From assembly GCA_018262245.1 (NCBI GenBank), contig JAGTRV010000012.1, forward strand, positions 1-61,253: a DNA stretch of 61,253 nucleotides, in the 5' to 3' direction. A model generated the notes under the pieces. The model did not search any database. It was not told the origin of the DNA and saw only the letters and a program-made list of their open reading frames with translations. Positions within the stretch are counted from its first letter, which is position 1. Each line of letters opens with the position of its first letter. Made by a program: the position numbers and the translations under genes. Positions 1-7,831 of this stretch are shown here, one piece after another. The stretch is from Pseudomonadota bacterium. GTDB taxonomy: Bacteria > Pseudomonadota > Gammaproteobacteria > Burkholderiales > Rhodocyclaceae.

Positions 1-73
1 TGATGAGCAATTCGCTATTGCCGCCTAAAAACGGTTAGCCGGGGCTGCTAGAGCCTTGTTACCAAAGATAGCC

Positions 74-95
74 GGCGGGGACTTCGGTCCCCGTC
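74..95 (-). terminator. Stem-loop downstream of tonB (weak terminator candidate)
   Basis: A 9-bp stem (one G-U pair) closes a TTCG/CGAA tetraloop about 20 bases past the tonB stop on the minus strand. There is no real T-run after it (GGCTATCTTTGG follows), so it is either a weak terminator or a 3' end stabiliser. Nothing else recognisable lies in bases 1-115. Confidence 0.35.
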
Positions 96-115
96 GTCAC
101 GTCCACATTCCAGAA

Positions 116-802
116 TCAGCTATCCAGCCGGAAAACGATAGGCACGATGACCGATGCCTCGATTGGCTCGTCGCCACGCTTGGCCGGGATGAAACGCCAG
201 CGGGCCACGGCCTGGCGCGCCGCTTCGTCGAGGCGGTCGTAATTGCTGCTTTTTTCCAGATCAACCGTCGCGGCGGTGCCGTCGCTGCTCACCCGGACTT
301 TGAGCAGGACCTTGCCCTCTTCACCAAGGCGGCGCGACAGCGGCGGGTATTTGGGTTCCGGATTGTTCAGGTAGGCCGCATTGAAGCGGGCAGCTGTCAC
401 CGGAGTGGCAGAGGGCGCAGTTGGGGTGGGGTTGGCCGCGACCCGGGCGACGGGTTCGGGGGCAACCGGGGCTGGCGGGGCGACCGTTGGTGTGCTTGCC
501 GTGACCGGTTTCTGATCCGGTGTCATGGCCAGGACCGGGCGCGGCTTGGGGGCAGCGGGGGCGACCGGTGCCGGTTGTGGTTTCGGCGTGCTGACCGGCT
601 GCACTACCGGCGCCGGGCGCAGGGCTTCGATTAGTTTGACGGTGAGTGGGCCGGGTGGCGGGATGTCGAGCTGGCTGACGACCTTGCCCAGCGGGTAGGC
701 GAGCACGGCAGCGTGCAGGCCGATGGCGACCAGGAAAAAGCGACCGCTCCTGCGCCATTCAGGCAGTTCTGGTTCGAAATGGAGAAGTCGCTCGGCAGAC
801 AT
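116..802 (-). CDS. tonB: TonB-family energy transducer
   Basis: Couples the inner-membrane proton motive force to outer-membrane receptors through the periplasm. The 228-residue protein has a short cytoplasmic N-terminus, one membrane anchor at about residues 21-40, a Pro/Ala/Val-rich periplasm-spanning linker (about 60-135) and a TonB C-terminal domain (about 145-228) containing the EPKYPPLSRRLGEEG motif and a final VPIVFRL strand. It is the last gene of a four-gene minus-strand operon behind a TonB receptor, a beta-propeller and a TlpA-like protein, only four bases after the latter. This suggests a TonB dedicated to that receptor. No exbB/exbD is present in the window, so those partners must be elsewhere. 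Confidence 0.93.
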   Translation of the reverse strand: MSAERLLHFEPELPEWRRSGRFFLVAIGLHAAVLAYPLGKVVSQLDIPPPGPLTVKLIEALRPAPVVQPVSTPKPQPAPVAPAAPKPRPVLAMTPDQKPVTASTPTVAPPAPVAPEPVARVAANPTPTAPSATPVTAARFNAAYLNNPEPKYPPLSRRLGEEGKVLLKVRVSSDGTAATVDLEKSSNYDRLDEAARQAVARWRFIPAKRGDEPIEASVIVPIVFRLDS

Positions 803-806
803 TTTT

Positions 807-1277
807 CTATTTTACGTGTTCGCTGGCCCACTGTTCGAGTTGTGCTGTCGGCAGGACCCCGGAGTGCCCCTTGCGCTGCTGCCGTCCATCGTAAAAGTAG
901 GTGCGCGGCAATTCGCCATACCAGCGGCGGTCGATTTCATAACGCAGCCGTTCGGGCTGGGCGTCGGCGAAGATCCAGCGTGCCTGGGGGGCAACGCCGT
1001 AATCCTGGGCCAGTTGCTCGAGTTCAGGGGCTTCGGCCGGCGTATCGGTGGCGACCAGGATCAGTTCCAGTTTCGGATATTTGCGGACCAGTTCGCCGAG
1101 GGCCTTGAGCTCGGCCGGGCAATGCGTGCAGCTGGCCGACCAGAAACCGAGGATGAAGGGTTTCCCTTTTTGTGCCCGTTCGATTTTTTGCAGGGATCCG
1201 CTGACGAAGGGGCGCATCTCGGCCTGGGCCAGACCGGCGATCAGCAGTGCGGCGATCAATATGGCGAGGCGCTTCAT
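807..1277 (-). CDS. TlpA/thioredoxin-like periplasmic protein
   Basis: A 156-residue periplasmic thioredoxin-fold protein. A signal peptide (about 1-19, ending AQA-E) is followed by the TlpA-like core FILGFWSASCTHC with the active-site pair C50/C53, then helices and the cis-Pro region LPRTYF. TlpA/ResA relatives reduce disulfides or metal-binding cysteines, often during copper or haem delivery. The gene overlaps the beta-propeller gene by 4 bp and precedes tonB by 4 bp. Context suggests it keeps cysteines of a neighbour reduced, possibly the CxCC motif of the propeller; that role is inference. The SCTHC site differs from DsbA (CPHC), which argues for a reductase. Confidence 0.85.
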   Translation of the reverse strand: MKRLAILIAALLIAGLAQAEMRPFVSGSLQKIERAQKGKPFILGFWSASCTHCPAELKALGELVRKYPKLELILVATDTPAEAPELEQLAQDYGVAPQARWIFADAQPERLRYEIDRRWYGELPRTYFYDGRQQRKGHSGVLPTAQLEQWASEHVK

Positions 1278-2479
1278 GGCGCAATCCGCGAGCGTTTCAA
1301 ACCATCTGCCGTGGTATTCCAGACCAGCCAGGGGATACCACGGTCGGTGAGCAGCAATGGATCGTCGGCGGCACCGGCGGTGCGGGCCAGACTGGTCGGG
1401 GCCGACCAGGTCTGGCCCCGGTCGCGCGAGGTCATCAGGCGGATGTGATTGAACTTGCCGTCGAATTCCCGCCAGACGAGTACGACCTTGCGCCCGACAA
1501 CCGCCACTTGCGGGTGTCCGGACTGGGCATCAAGCTTGCCGAAGTGGAACGGACGGCTCATCGTCTCGCCGTCGATGCGGCGATAGTGCAGACCGGGCGA
1601 TTTTTCGGCGCCGGTAAACCAGGCGATGTGGCGACTGCCTTCGTTGTCGATAGCCAGTGCGCCGCCATGGTGCGGACAGGCATCGATTTCCCAGCCATCT
1701 TCAGAAACGCGGCGCAGCGGTTCATCGAGGCGGGCCAGCGCGAAGTCGCGGACGTTCTTGCCGAAAATCTGGCGCCAGAAAACGACCGGGGTGCCGTCGC
1801 TGTCAGCGGCCAGGCCCAGGCGGCAGCATTCGCAGGAGTTGTCGGCCAGCTTGCGGTTGGTTGCGAAGCTGCGCCCGCCATCGGTCGAGCGGGCGGTGTA
1901 GATGGCCGCACCGCGATAGTCCGGGTTGCCGGTGCCGTCCCGCTTGTCGATCCAGGCCAGCGTCACGCCGCCGGCATCGGCCAGCATGGCGTTGAAGCGA
2001 TGCGTGATCGGGCGGCTGTCGTCATTGACGGTGACGGGTTCGCTAAACGTCTGGCCGCCATCTTCGGACACCGAGAAGCGGACGTGCCCGGCAAACGGTT
2101 GCGGCAACGCCTGCGTCCAGCTGAGATAAACCCGCTGCCCGGCAACAGCGATCTGCGGGCGGGCTTCGCCATCGGCCGAGATCAGCTCGGGTTGGCGGTT
2201 GACCGTCACCGCTTCGCTGAAGGTCTTGCCGGCATCCCTGGAATGGCTGACGAAAATCTGCTGGCCGATCACGCGGGCCAGCCAGAGTTGGCTTGCGTCG
2301 AATTGTGCAGCAATGGCCAGGCGGGGCGCCGTCTGTTGTTTTTCCAGCCAGACCTTGGCGTAGTCGACCTTGGGCTTGGTGTCGTGGGCCAAGTGGTCGG
2401 CATGGTCATGGGCGGCCGCCGTGTCGGCGAGCAGCAGTGCGGCCAGCAAGACGCTAGCGCGTGCCGAAGTCTTTACCAT
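1274..2479 (-). CDS. Secreted Asp-box (BNR/sialidase-like) beta-propeller with His and Cys motifs
   Basis: Contains a signal peptide (about 1-23) and then a His-rich mature N-terminus (HDHADHLAHD, about 24-33). Four Asp-box repeats of the S-x-D-x-G-x-T/S-F/W type lie near residues 80, 138, 198 and 351, which marks a six-bladed sialidase-like propeller. The Arg triad expected of a true sialidase could not be identified, so glycan hydrolysis is not claimed. Two unusual motifs stand out: CECC at about 216-219 and ACPHHGG at about 268-274, both plausible metal or haem ligands. It overlaps the upstream TonB-receptor gene by 7 bp and the downstream TlpA gene by 4 bp, so it is translated with them. 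A periplasmic or surface metal-binding partner of the receptor is the favoured but unproven role. Confidence 0.8.
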   Translation of the reverse strand: MVKTSARASVLLAALLLADTAAAHDHADHLAHDTKPKVDYAKVWLEKQQTAPRLAIAAQFDASQLWLARVIGQQIFVSHSRDAGKTFSEAVTVNRQPELISADGEARPQIAVAGQRVYLSWTQALPQPFAGHVRFSVSEDGGQTFSEPVTVNDDSRPITHRFNAMLADAGGVTLAWIDKRDGTGNPDYRGAAIYTARSTDGGRSFATNRKLADNSCECCRLGLAADSDGTPVVFWRQIFGKNVRDFALARLDEPLRRVSEDGWEIDACPHHGGALAIDNEGSRHIAWFTGAEKSPGLHYRRIDGETMSRPFHFGKLDAQSGHPQVAVVGRKVVLVWREFDGKFNHIRLMTSRDRGQTWSAPTSLARTAGAADDPLLLTDRGIPWLVWNTTADGLKRSRIAP

Positions 2480-4590
2480 TTGGCCTGGATCCCGACGGTA
2501 AAGGTGCGTGGCAGGCCAGGGGCGAAGGTCGGGTAAATCACGCCACCGGCGGTTTGTGTTCCGGTACTTTCCGCGTAACGACGGTCGGTCACGTTATGCA
2601 CGTTGCCGAACAGGCTGATATCGCGGTACAGCGGATAAGCGCCGCGCAGGTTAAGCAGGTCGTGACCATCGTACTTCGTGGTGTTGGCCTGGTCGGACCA
2701 CCAACTGCTGAAGTGCAGCCATTCGGCCTGGACCATGCCGCTCTTGGCATCGCCCCAGGTCAGGCGGGTATTGGCGATGGTGCGGGGGGCGAGTTCCATT
2801 TCCTTGCCAGTGTAATCGATCGTGCCAACGCGCCACTCGCCATAGGTGTGCTTGGCGTGCGAGAGGGCGGTATCGAGTCGCCAGGCGGAAGCGATCTGGA
2901 CGCCGAGGCCGATTTCGATCCCTTTGTGCAGCGTCTTGCCGGCATTGGTCGAGGTCGTGATGTTGGTGACCGGGTCGCGGTAGCTCAGGATGTCGTCGGT
3001 CTTGGTCATGTAATAGACCGAGACCTCGTAGTTTACGGAACGGTTAATGTTGCCACGCAGGCCGGTTTCGACGCTGTCGACCTTGATAGGTTTCAGGTTG
3101 CTGGCGGCGATTGCTGCGGCATTCGCTGCAGCGGCGCTGGCGGCGACGGAGGGTCGGAAGAGCTGGCCTTCGGACGGGGCGCGGAAGGCGTGGTTGTAGG
3201 CGGCGAAGGCGTTCAGAGAATCGCTGAAGGCGTAGGTGGCACCCAGCTTGGGACTGAGGTGGTTGAAGCTCAGGTCGCCATCGGCGACCTGCCCGTAATA
3301 GGCGGAGCCGACGACGACCGGAGAGGTACCGTAGCGGTTGTCGAAACGGTAGGTGACATGGTCCTGGCGCAGGCCGGCAGTGATGCGCAGCTTTTCGATC
3401 GGCGAAATCTCACCATGCACATAGGGCGAGATTCCCTGATAGGTCACGTCGTAGTCATAGACCCGGGCGCCCATCGTGTAGCCGGTGTAGATTTTGGTGT
3501 AGCCGCTGCCGGTCGAGGTCGTGTTGATGCGGTTTTCGATGCGGCTGCCTGGACTGTGGTCGAGGTCGATACCGACGATGAAACGGGTGCGCAGCGGCTC
3601 GAAGTCGTGGCGATACTTGATCTGGGCGCCGAAGGACTGGTTCTCGGTGGTGTAGATGGTCGGGTCGTAGGACAGCGACCAGTTGGCCAGCAGATCCATC
3701 GAATCGTTGCGGTAGTAGGGGGTGATGCTGAGCAGCGAGTTGCCCCACTCCTTCTCGTAGGCGGTCGACAGGCGGAAGGCGTCGACCTTGCGCAACGAGA
3801 TCGGGGTGTAGTTGGCCTTCGGATTGTTGTCGTAATCGTTCTTCGAGATGGCCGAGCTGCCGGCTGTCTGCTGGTCGATCTTGGAGAAGGTGGCGACCGT
3901 CTTCAGGGTTGCATCATCGCCGATAGCGCTGTCCCAGCGCAGGGTGCCGCTCTGTCGATCGTACGCGGTCTTGTCGCGCCAGCCGTCGGTGTGGCTCAGG
4001 TTGAGGTCAGCCCGGAAAGCATGGTCGCCAAAGGCGCTGCCGCCGGAAACCATGGTCCGCGCCCAGCCGTAGCTGCCGCCTTCGAGCGAGCCTTCGATTT
4101 CCGGTTTGGTCGGTGGCTTGCGGGTCAGCACATTGACCACGCCACCGATGGCATCGGAGCCGTAGAGCGCACTGCCTGGTCCCTTGTTGATCTCTATGCC
4201 GCCGGCCATCGGCAGGTTCACCTCGTACAGGGCGTTGTGGTTGAAGAAGCCAGTGGACCGGGTCGGGATGCCATCCTCCAGGTAGAGATAGACGGGGTTG
4301 GTGGTCAGCGGCTGGCGGATGGCCGTCTGATGGCCCTCGCCACCGGTGACGTTGACCCAGACGCCGGCGACCTGGCCCATGATTTCGCTCGGGTGCGTCG
4401 GCTTGACCTCGCGCAACGTTTTTTCCTTGATGACGCCGACCGTGGCCGGCGTTTCGCTGACCAGTTGCCCCTCACGCGTGGCGGTAACGGTGACTTCGGC
4501 CAGAGAGGTGTCAGCTGCGACTACTTGGGTAGAGGCAAAGGCCGAAAGGACCGCCAGCGCCAACGGCGCGAGTGCAAAACGCTTCATCAT
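2473..4590 (-). CDS. TonB-dependent outer-membrane receptor, first gene of TBDR-propeller-TlpA-TonB operon
   Basis: A 705-residue TonB-dependent receptor. It has a signal peptide (about 1-26), a TonB box (AEVTVTATREG, about 31-41), a plug domain (about 45-155, with GGIEINKGPGSALYGSDAIGG) and a 22-strand-type barrel ending in the C-terminal aromatic residue (AKW). The substrate is unknown: it lacks the CxxxM copper site of the receptor encoded at 5365-7617. It heads an overlapping operon with a His/Cys-bearing propeller, a TlpA-like reductase and a TonB. A 19-base element matching the upstream region of the copper receptor lies 83-101 bp before the start codon, so the two receptors are probably co-regulated and both serve metal or metal-complex uptake. 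Confidence 0.92.
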   Translation of the reverse strand: MMKRFALAPLALAVLSAFASTQVVAADTSLAEVTVTATREGQLVSETPATVGVIKEKTLREVKPTHPSEIMGQVAGVWVNVTGGEGHQTAIRQPLTTNPVYLYLEDGIPTRSTGFFNHNALYEVNLPMAGGIEINKGPGSALYGSDAIGGVVNVLTRKPPTKPEIEGSLEGGSYGWARTMVSGGSAFGDHAFRADLNLSHTDGWRDKTAYDRQSGTLRWDSAIGDDATLKTVATFSKIDQQTAGSSAISKNDYDNNPKANYTPISLRKVDAFRLSTAYEKEWGNSLLSITPYYRNDSMDLLANWSLSYDPTIYTTENQSFGAQIKYRHDFEPLRTRFIVGIDLDHSPGSRIENRINTTSTGSGYTKIYTGYTMGARVYDYDVTYQGISPYVHGEISPIEKLRITAGLRQDHVTYRFDNRYGTSPVVVGSAYYGQVADGDLSFNHLSPKLGATYAFSDSLNAFAAYNHAFRAPSEGQLFRPSVAASAAAANAAAIAASNLKPIKVDSVETGLRGNINRSVNYEVSVYYMTKTDDILSYRDPVTNITTSTNAGKTLHKGIEIGLGVQIASAWRLDTALSHAKHTYGEWRVGTIDYTGKEMELAPRTIANTRLTWGDAKSGMVQAEWLHFSSWWSDQANTTKYDGHDLLNLRGAYPLYRDISLFGNVHNVTDRRYAESTGTQTAGGVIYPTFAPGLPRTFTVGIQAKW

Positions 4591-4672
4591 CGAATCCTAA
4601 TTGATTTGTATCAAAAAATACTTATGAAACAGATGGTTAGGAGCGGATGATACGGAGCGCACCGGTGCGCGT

Positions 4673-4691
4673 GAATGTGGCAAATTGTCGC
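4673..4691 (-). promoter_or_regulatory. Putative operator half shared with the 7689-7714 palindrome
   Basis: The stretch GAATGTGGCAAATTGTCGC matches bases 7683-7701 with one mismatch (G for A). It includes the TTGTC half of an Fnr-like TTGTC-N4-GACAA box, but the second half (CCCTG) is degenerate. It lies between the Crp/Fnr-type gene and the receptor operon starting at 4590, at a distance from the start codon similar to that of the other copy. A binding site for the neighbouring regulator is inference. Confidence 0.55.
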
Positions 4692-4724
4692 ACCCCTGGC
4701 GCCATGCCTTGGGTGGCAAGCTTT

Positions 4725-5300
4725 TCAGGGGATTGCTACGCCGAGCGCGAAGCTGCGGGTGGCATGGACGCCGTTGATGCGGATCGAGCGGATCATCTCG
4801 CTACGCTCCAGTTGTTTGACGATGCGCGAGATCGTTTCGAAACGCAGATCGGTAATATCGGCGATGTCCTGACGGGTGGGCAGGACGACACGGCCAGCCT
4901 GATCGGCGAGTAGCCGAATCAGGCCGAGGACGCGGTCAGTGGCCTGGCCGCCGCGCAGGGCGACCAGTTCGGCCGCCCGTTGCTGGGCATTGGCCAGCGA
5001 GGTGAGCAGCGATGCGCTGTCGGCAGCTTCGGGGCCTTCCGGCCAGGGGGTCAGGCGGCACTGGGTCAGCGCCGTGGCGCGGAAGGTGTAGCAGCCGAAG
5101 AGCAGGGTTTCGCAGCCGAGAATGTCGCCGGCAATGGCCAGGCTGGCAAACGTGGCCAGGCCATCGTTCGCCATGTTGTCCAGACGGACGACGCCTTCAC
5201 GCAGGCGCCAGCCATTCCCCGGGGCGCGGGCCGAGTAGATCAACGCACCAGCTGGTAAATGTCCTTGGTTATTGGATGAGGTGGCAGACGTTGCTCGCAT
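4725..5300 (-). CDS. Crp/Fnr-family transcriptional regulator
   Basis: A 191-residue regulator. The N-terminal half is a shortened effector (cyclic-nucleotide-like) domain. The C-terminal helix-turn-helix (about 140-165) has RQDIADITDLRFETISRIV, with the E-x-x-S-R recognition residues (E155, S158, R159) of Fnr-type proteins. Only three Cys (63, 70, 81) lie in the effector domain and there is no N-terminal Cys cluster, so it is not a canonical 4Fe-4S Fnr; a Dnr/NnrR-like or metal sensor is possible. The start at 5300 is chosen because AGGAAAAACC precedes it. It sits between two TonB-receptor genes that share a candidate operator, and a terminator hairpin lies just 26 bp upstream, so its own promoter must be very close or it relies on read-through. 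Confidence 0.87.
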   Translation of the reverse strand: MRATSATSSNNQGHLPAGALIYSARAPGNGWRLREGVVRLDNMANDGLATFASLAIAGDILGCETLLFGCYTFRATALTQCRLTPWPEGPEAADSASLLTSLANAQQRAAELVALRGGQATDRVLGLIRLLADQAGRVVLPTRQDIADITDLRFETISRIVKQLERSEMIRSIRINGVHATRSFALGVAIP

Positions 5301-5325
5301 GGTTTTTCCTTGTCCAAAAATGATA

Positions 5326-5349
5326 AAGCCCCGGCCAGGGCCGGGGCTT
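5326..5349 (-). terminator. Rho-independent terminator of the OprC-like receptor gene
   Basis: A 10-bp perfect stem (AAGCCCCGGC paired with GCCGGGGCTT) with a 4-base loop lies 16 bases after the receptor stop. On the minus strand it is followed by TTTATCATTTTT. It separates the receptor gene from the Crp/Fnr-type gene. Confidence 0.85.
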
Positions 5350-5364
5350 GCCAGGTTCAATGGC

Positions 5365-7617
5365 TTAAAACTTGACGTTGAGTCCAGCGTAAATCGAACG
5401 CCCCATACCGGGAACTACAATGCCCCAGGCCGGCGAATAAGTGCCAGTGGTACTCATGGTGGTGCCCTGGCCGGTGTAGGCCCCCCCGAGCGGCAAGTAG
5501 TAGAAGCGGTCGAAGAGGTTCTCGACACCGAGGTCAATACGGACGTTTTTCCACGTGTAGCTGGTACGCAGATGGGTCAGACTGTAGCCAGCCGTGTGGA
5601 TCTCGTTGCGGGCCGAGGAAACATCGTTCTTGCCGCTTATCCCAACCAGTTCAAGTGCGTTACTCCAGCTGCCGTATTGGTGCGTGAGTGCCAGTTTTCC
5701 GTTGAGCGGCATGATGTTGTACAGGTTACCGCCGGTGTCGCGGTTTTCACCTTTTGTGTAGTTCATCAAGCCGCGCAGGCCGAACTCACCCAAGCCGGTT
5801 TTAGCCAGCGGCATGCGGCCGGAGAGGTCGAGGCCGTAGAGGCGGGCGGACTGGTTGGCGTATTTGAGGACGACAAACTGGTTGTTCGTGATCGCGAAAG
5901 CAGTCAGGCGTGTTGCATCGATGTAGTCATCGACATGGGTGTAGTACGGGGTTGCCTTCAGTTCCCAGCTACGGTCTGCAGCATGCCAGTCGAAGGTGAA
6001 GGAAGCGGTGTAGGCCTTTTCCGGTTTCAGATCGAGGTTGCCGACATAGCCGTTGCCATCGCCGACGAAGTTGTTCATCAATGCGGCCATGGTCGAAGTC
6101 GACCAGGTGTAGCGCTCGTACAGGTTGGGCGAACGAACCTTGCGGGCCAGTCCGAACTCTATGTCGGACATGTTGTTCGCCGTGTACCGGGCGAGGGCTG
6201 TCAGGTCGACATTGTTGTCGCTGCGGTTATGGTCGCGGTTGTTGAAGGTGTTCGCATCCGTAGCGTAACTGCTGCTATAGCCCTGAATATCACCGGCATC
6301 GGTTTCAACCCGCTCGTACCGAGCGCCGAGCAAGGTTGTCCATTGCTTGCCGATACGGCGTTCCCATTCCGCAAAAGCGCCGAGGCGATCACGCTTGCCA
6401 TCCTTGATATTGTCGAAGGTATTGGGGTACATGCCGCCGCCGGAGGCCGGCCACCAGTCGTTGAGCGTGTAGTGCTGGTACAACGTACCGATGCGCAGCA
6501 GATCATTGGCGCCGAGCTCGATATCGGCTTTCAGATTGACACCTGTCGTTTTGCTGCTTGTGTACATCGGCATGCCTGCAGCACAGCCTGACATGCCGCC
6601 CGTGATTGGTGAGCAGGGGGTGCCGTTAAGAGAGTTCGACCCACCCGACATGCCGCTGTACCAATACCGCTTGTCTGCCCCGAAGTCCATGAAGTGATCC
6701 ACCGTCTCATGGTAGGCGCGAGCTTCGAACGTACCCCAGTCGTACTGGCCGAGATAGCGCAGGTTGATGCGCTTCTGCTCGTTATCCAGCATGTCCATCC
6801 GCTGGTTGGGGTAGAGCTGGTAGGGAACGTCCTGATAACCGAACTTGGCTTCGACCAGGTGGTTGCCGCCACGCACGGCGAAGCCGAGGGTGTGGGTGCG
6901 GCTTTCGTAGGCCGTCGAGCCGACTTCGTCGAGGGCCAGCGTGTGGCCAATGCGGCCAGTCGTTGTCCACGTCTTGAAATTACCGCCAGCCTTGTAGTTG
7001 TCAGCCTTGGCCAGGGCGCCGGTATAGCTGATGCTAATGTTTTCGGTTGCTAGCGTGGCAGAAAGGTTCCCGCCCTGAGCATTGTTGTTGCTGTGGAAGA
7101 AGGCGCCGATTTCACCCTTGGCCAGGAGGCCCTGGTCCGGTGTCGCGAATTGAGGAGCGGCCGACTCGGCAACGATGGCGCCGCCGATACTGTCCCCGCC
7201 AACGCTGACTGGAGAGATGCCAGCAAATACCTTGATCTTCGATACGTTGGTTGGGTCAAGGTAGGAAAGCGGTGGGTTCATGTGGTTGGGGCAGGAGGCG
7301 ATGAAGTCCATGCCATCCACGGTGATGCGCAGGCGGTCGTCGGCTAGGCCATGGATGACGGGCAGGCTGGATACACCGCCGGCACCGTACAGGCTGACGC
7401 CGGGTACATCGCGCAGCAAGGCAGCCGTATCGCGGGTGATGGCATGCTGGGCGGCAATTTCCGCTGAGCCGATTTGCTGCGGCGTGGCCGCGTCACGAAT
7501 CTTGCTCGCGCTAACCACTACCTCATTCAATGTTGTTTGGGCGGCTGCCTGTTGCGCTGCCAACGATGAAAAGGCGACGGCCAACGCCGCCGCCAACGGA
7601 TGGATGCGATACCCCAT
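5365..7617 (-). CDS. OprC/NosA-like TonB-dependent copper receptor
   Basis: A 750-residue outer-membrane receptor with a signal peptide (about 1-26), a TonB box (LNEVVVSASK, about 30-39), a plug (about 45-160) and a barrel ending LNVKF. The plug carries CPNHM at residues 109-113, the CxxxM pair that binds copper in OprC of Pseudomonas aeruginosa. A second Met/Cys-rich stretch, MSGCAAGMPMY, lies in the barrel region. OprC and NosA import copper and are induced in low-oxygen denitrifying growth, where copper is needed for nitrous oxide reductase. Here the gene diverges from a His-rich Sel1 gene over a perfect palindrome and ends in a strong terminator. The copper assignment rests on the motif and general family resemblance. 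Confidence 0.9.
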   Translation of the reverse strand: MGYRIHPLAAALAVAFSSLAAQQAAAQTTLNEVVVSASKIRDAATPQQIGSAEIAAQHAITRDTAALLRDVPGVSLYGAGGVSSLPVIHGLADDRLRITVDGMDFIASCPNHMNPPLSYLDPTNVSKIKVFAGISPVSVGGDSIGGAIVAESAAPQFATPDQGLLAKGEIGAFFHSNNNAQGGNLSATLATENISISYTGALAKADNYKAGGNFKTWTTTGRIGHTLALDEVGSTAYESRTHTLGFAVRGGNHLVEAKFGYQDVPYQLYPNQRMDMLDNEQKRINLRYLGQYDWGTFEARAYHETVDHFMDFGADKRYWYSGMSGGSNSLNGTPCSPITGGMSGCAAGMPMYTSSKTTGVNLKADIELGANDLLRIGTLYQHYTLNDWWPASGGGMYPNTFDNIKDGKRDRLGAFAEWERRIGKQWTTLLGARYERVETDAGDIQGYSSSYATDANTFNNRDHNRSDNNVDLTALARYTANNMSDIEFGLARKVRSPNLYERYTWSTSTMAALMNNFVGDGNGYVGNLDLKPEKAYTASFTFDWHAADRSWELKATPYYTHVDDYIDATRLTAFAITNNQFVVLKYANQSARLYGLDLSGRMPLAKTGLGEFGLRGLMNYTKGENRDTGGNLYNIMPLNGKLALTHQYGSWSNALELVGISGKNDVSSARNEIHTAGYSLTHLRTSYTWKNVRIDLGVENLFDRFYYLPLGGAYTGQGTTMSTTGTYSPAWGIVVPGMGRSIYAGLNVKF

Positions 7618-7688
7618 GAAGCTCTCCCTGATTTATTGGTATTTAAGTGGGCGCTAATTGTCCGGGAGTTGCAGGGGGGCGGGAATGT

Positions 7689-7714
7689 GACAAATTGTCG
7701 CGCGACAATTTGTC
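7689..7714. promoter_or_regulatory. Perfect 26-bp palindrome between divergent genes (candidate Fnr-like operator)
   Basis: GACAAATTGTCGC is followed directly by its exact reverse complement. The centre (7695-7708) reads TTGTC-GCGC-GACAA, which has the 5-4-5 geometry of an Fnr/Dnr box. It lies 72 bp before the copper receptor start (minus strand) and 118 bp before the Sel1-protein start (plus strand), so it could control both. The Crp/Fnr-type protein encoded at 4725-5300 is the obvious candidate ligand. Confidence 0.75.
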
Positions 7715-7831
7715 TAATTCCAAAGAAGGAAGATCGAACCTAGGATGCCGGCATTCCTGCGTCTTTTGCTCAAGCGTCGATTGCCCGCCGATGTCTGTTT
7801 TGGGCGTCAGAGCGTTTTTTGGAGAATTGCC

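Noticed and set aside
1247-4650. Two long plus-strand ORFs opposite the propeller and TonB receptor genes
   Set aside because: They mirror the third-position G+C pattern of the minus-strand genes, and their products are low-complexity without domains; the minus-strand genes have signal peptides, clean families and overlaps.
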